From positions 1 to 7,571 of the forward strand of contig CACZOL010000114.1 in the NCBI GenBank assembly GCA_902782705.1: a stretch of 7,571 bases of DNA, given 5' to 3'. This document shows, in pieces, positions 6,649 to 7,571 of the stretch (positions are counted from its first letter, which is position 1; every line of letters starts with the position of its first letter). This DNA is from an uncultured Selenomonadaceae bacterium. Lineage in GTDB: Bacteria > Bacillota > Negativicutes > Selenomonadales > Selenomonadaceae. The notes beneath the pieces were generated by a model. It did no database searches. It saw nothing but the letters and a program-made list of their open reading frames with translations, and was not told the origin of the DNA. The position numbers were made by a program, and so were the translations under genes.

Positions 6649-7388
6649 AGAAACGATTGTCTGCCGCTTGCCTCGGCGCGCTCATATTGCTCTTTGTGTG
6701 GTTCATAGCTGCACGTTTCGTCGATATCCCCGTTGTTCCTTCACCCTTCGCGGTTATAGAAAAAGTCGGCGACATTTTTTTCAGCGCGATTGCTGTGCAT
6801 ATCGCATACAGTTTCGGCCGAATTCTTGCGGGACTTTTGCTGGCTGTCATTGTCGGGCTTCCTCTCGGTGTGCTGATGGGCTGGTCGCCCATGGCGGACC
6901 GCTTGCTCGCGCCCATCGTCTACTTGACATATCCTGTGCCCAAAATCGCATTGCTTCCTATTGTCATGCTGCTTTTCGGGCTTGGCGAAATCTCCAAGAT
7001 GAGCTTGCTCTTTTTGATTCTCGTTTTTCAGATCGTCATCGCTGTGAGGGACAGTATTCGAGCAATCCCTGCAGAAGTTTTCTATCCGCTTGCGTCTTTG
7101 GGCGCGCCTTTTCGTGTGATTCTTTCGGAAGTACTCTTGCCTGCTTCATTGCCGAAATTCATGACGGCGATTCGCGTTGCGATGGCGACCGCGATTTCCG
7201 TGCTTTTTTTCACAGAAACGTTCGGTACGCAGTACGGCATGGGTTATTTCATTATGGACGCGTGGCTTCGCGTCAGCTATCTGGAGATGTACGCCGGAAT
7301 CGTCGTGCTGAGCGCAATGGGCCTAGCGTTATTTGGATCGCTCGACCTTGCCGAGCGCTGGCTCTGCCGATGGCAAGAACGAGGATAA
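6645..7388 (+). CDS. ABC transporter permease, SsuC/TauC-like
   Basis: Inner-membrane channel subunit of the importer, 247 residues with six predicted helices at about 5-26, 60-79, 98-115, 119-137, 173-191 and 215-235. The segment VHIAYSFGRILAG (51-63) and the PVPKIALLPIVML stretch (97-109) are hallmarks of the NitT/TauT/SsuC permease group. The EAA-type loop that docks the ATPase is at about 150-170 (ASLGAPFRVILSEVLLP then PKF). Half-transporters of this size act as a homodimer. ATG 6645 overlaps the ATPase stop (ATGA), with a GGGAG-rich ribosome site about 10 bases upstream. The gene is intact and ends 10 bases before a strong terminator, so the importer operon is complete. Confidence 0.93.
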   Translation: MKKRLSAACLGALILLFVWFIAARFVDIPVVPSPFAVIEKVGDIFFSAIAVHIAYSFGRILAGLLLAVIVGLPLGVLMGWSPMADRLLAPIVYLTYPVPKIALLPIVMLLFGLGEISKMSLLFLILVFQIVIAVRDSIRAIPAEVFYPLASLGAPFRVILSEVLLPASLPKFMTAIRVAMATAISVLFFTETFGTQYGMGYFIMDAWLRVSYLEMYAGIVVLSAMGLALFGSLDLAERWLCRWQERG

Positions 7389-7398
7389 ATATGTATGG

Positions 7399-7442
7399 AA
7401 AATCCATTTTCCGTTTGTTGCTGAACGGGAAATGGATTTTTT
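7399..7442 (+). terminator. strong intrinsic terminator of the ABC operon
   Basis: Bases 7399-7415 pair with 7424-7440 in a 17-base-pair stem with one G-U pair (7410/7429) and an 8-base loop. A run of six T residues (7437-7442) closes the 3' side, partly within the stem. The AAAA at the 5' foot gives a T-run on the other strand, so it may also stop minus-strand transcription. Confidence 0.92.
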
Positions 7443-7499
7443 GTATAATATAATGATCGTGTTTGACTAAGAACACATGGTGCGAAAACGTGTCCGCGC

Positions 7500-7528
7500 T
7501 TGTCCGGAAGCGGGAAACATGGTATATT
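7500..7528 (+). promoter_or_regulatory. candidate extended -10 promoter for the next gene
   Basis: TTGTCC (7500-7505) is a -35-like box. Exactly 17 bases later comes TATATT (7523-7528), one base off the TATAAT consensus, preceded by TG at 7520-7521 (TGG before the box), which makes an extended -10. The start of transcription would be near 7535, giving a short leader before the ribosome site at 7561. This is inferred from sequence match only. Confidence 0.65.
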
Positions 7529-7560
7529 AAGAATAATTTAGCATAGATGATTTTTGCTGC

Positions 7561-7566
7561 GGGAGG
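7561..7566 (+). promoter_or_regulatory. ribosome binding site of a gene beyond the window
   Basis: GGGAGG ends 5 bases before the window edge, at normal distance for a start codon just outside. The gene itself is not visible. In many Firmicutes a sigma-70-type factor gene (sigH) follows this neighbourhood, but nothing here proves that. Confidence 0.55.
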
Positions 7567-7571
7567 CTGGA

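Noticed and set aside
7444..7449. Perfect TATAAT as a promoter -10 box just after the terminator
   Set aside because: No acceptable -35 box lies 16-18 bases upstream, where the terminator stem sits, and the AT-rich stretch follows naturally from the terminator T-run. A weak promoter cannot be excluded.
6557..7453. Plus-strand open frame of 298 codons overlapping the permease gene
   Set aside because: It is a +1/+2 shadow of the permease and ATPase tail. The translation is rich in Arg, Cys and His without membrane helices or motifs, while the permease frame has a full family pattern.
7477..7530. 17-codon frame (ATG 7477 to TAA 7528-7530) as a leader peptide
   Set aside because: There is no ribosome binding site in front of it, it overlaps the candidate promoter, and it has no run of regulatory codons.

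Overview
The window reads as bacterial chromosome with ordinary codon use and very tight gene packing. The order cysS - mrnC - thyX - rlmB is the typical Firmicutes arrangement around cysteinyl-tRNA synthetase and Mini-ribonuclease III. Moderate GC content, strong Shine-Dalgarno sites and a flavin-dependent thymidylate synthase (ThyX) in this block fit a Negativicutes-like organism (Selenomonas and relatives). The taxonomic guess is inference from gene order and style, not from a marker match.

Region 1 (17-4888) is a compact run of seven plus-strand genes: a small unknown protein, cysS, mrnC, thyX, rlmB, a DUF3783-type protein and a membrane-anchored coiled-coil protein. Several junctions are ATGA overlaps or gaps of about 10 bases, so the block is probably one transcript. 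The named genes serve translation and nucleotide supply: charging tRNA-Cys, 23S rRNA maturation, 23S rRNA 2'-O-methylation and dTMP synthesis. The last two genes sit where Bacilli usually carry yacP after rlmB, and their functions are unknown. The block ends at a GC-rich hairpin (4892-4922).

Region 2 (4943-7388) is a complete three-gene ABC importer of the NitT/TauT/SsuABC class: a lipoprotein binding protein, an ATPase and a six-helix permease, joined by GTGA and ATGA overlaps. The substrate cannot be read from the sequence. A strong intrinsic terminator (7399-7442) closes the operon.

Region 3 (7389-7571) is intergenic. It holds that terminator, a good extended -10 promoter (7500-7528) and a ribosome binding site at the right edge for a gene that begins outside the window. 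No mobile element, CRISPR array, tRNA or rRNA was seen. The window is mostly housekeeping. Its least explained parts are the DUF3783/coiled-coil pair, the small first gene and the promoter-less gap in front of the ABC operon.
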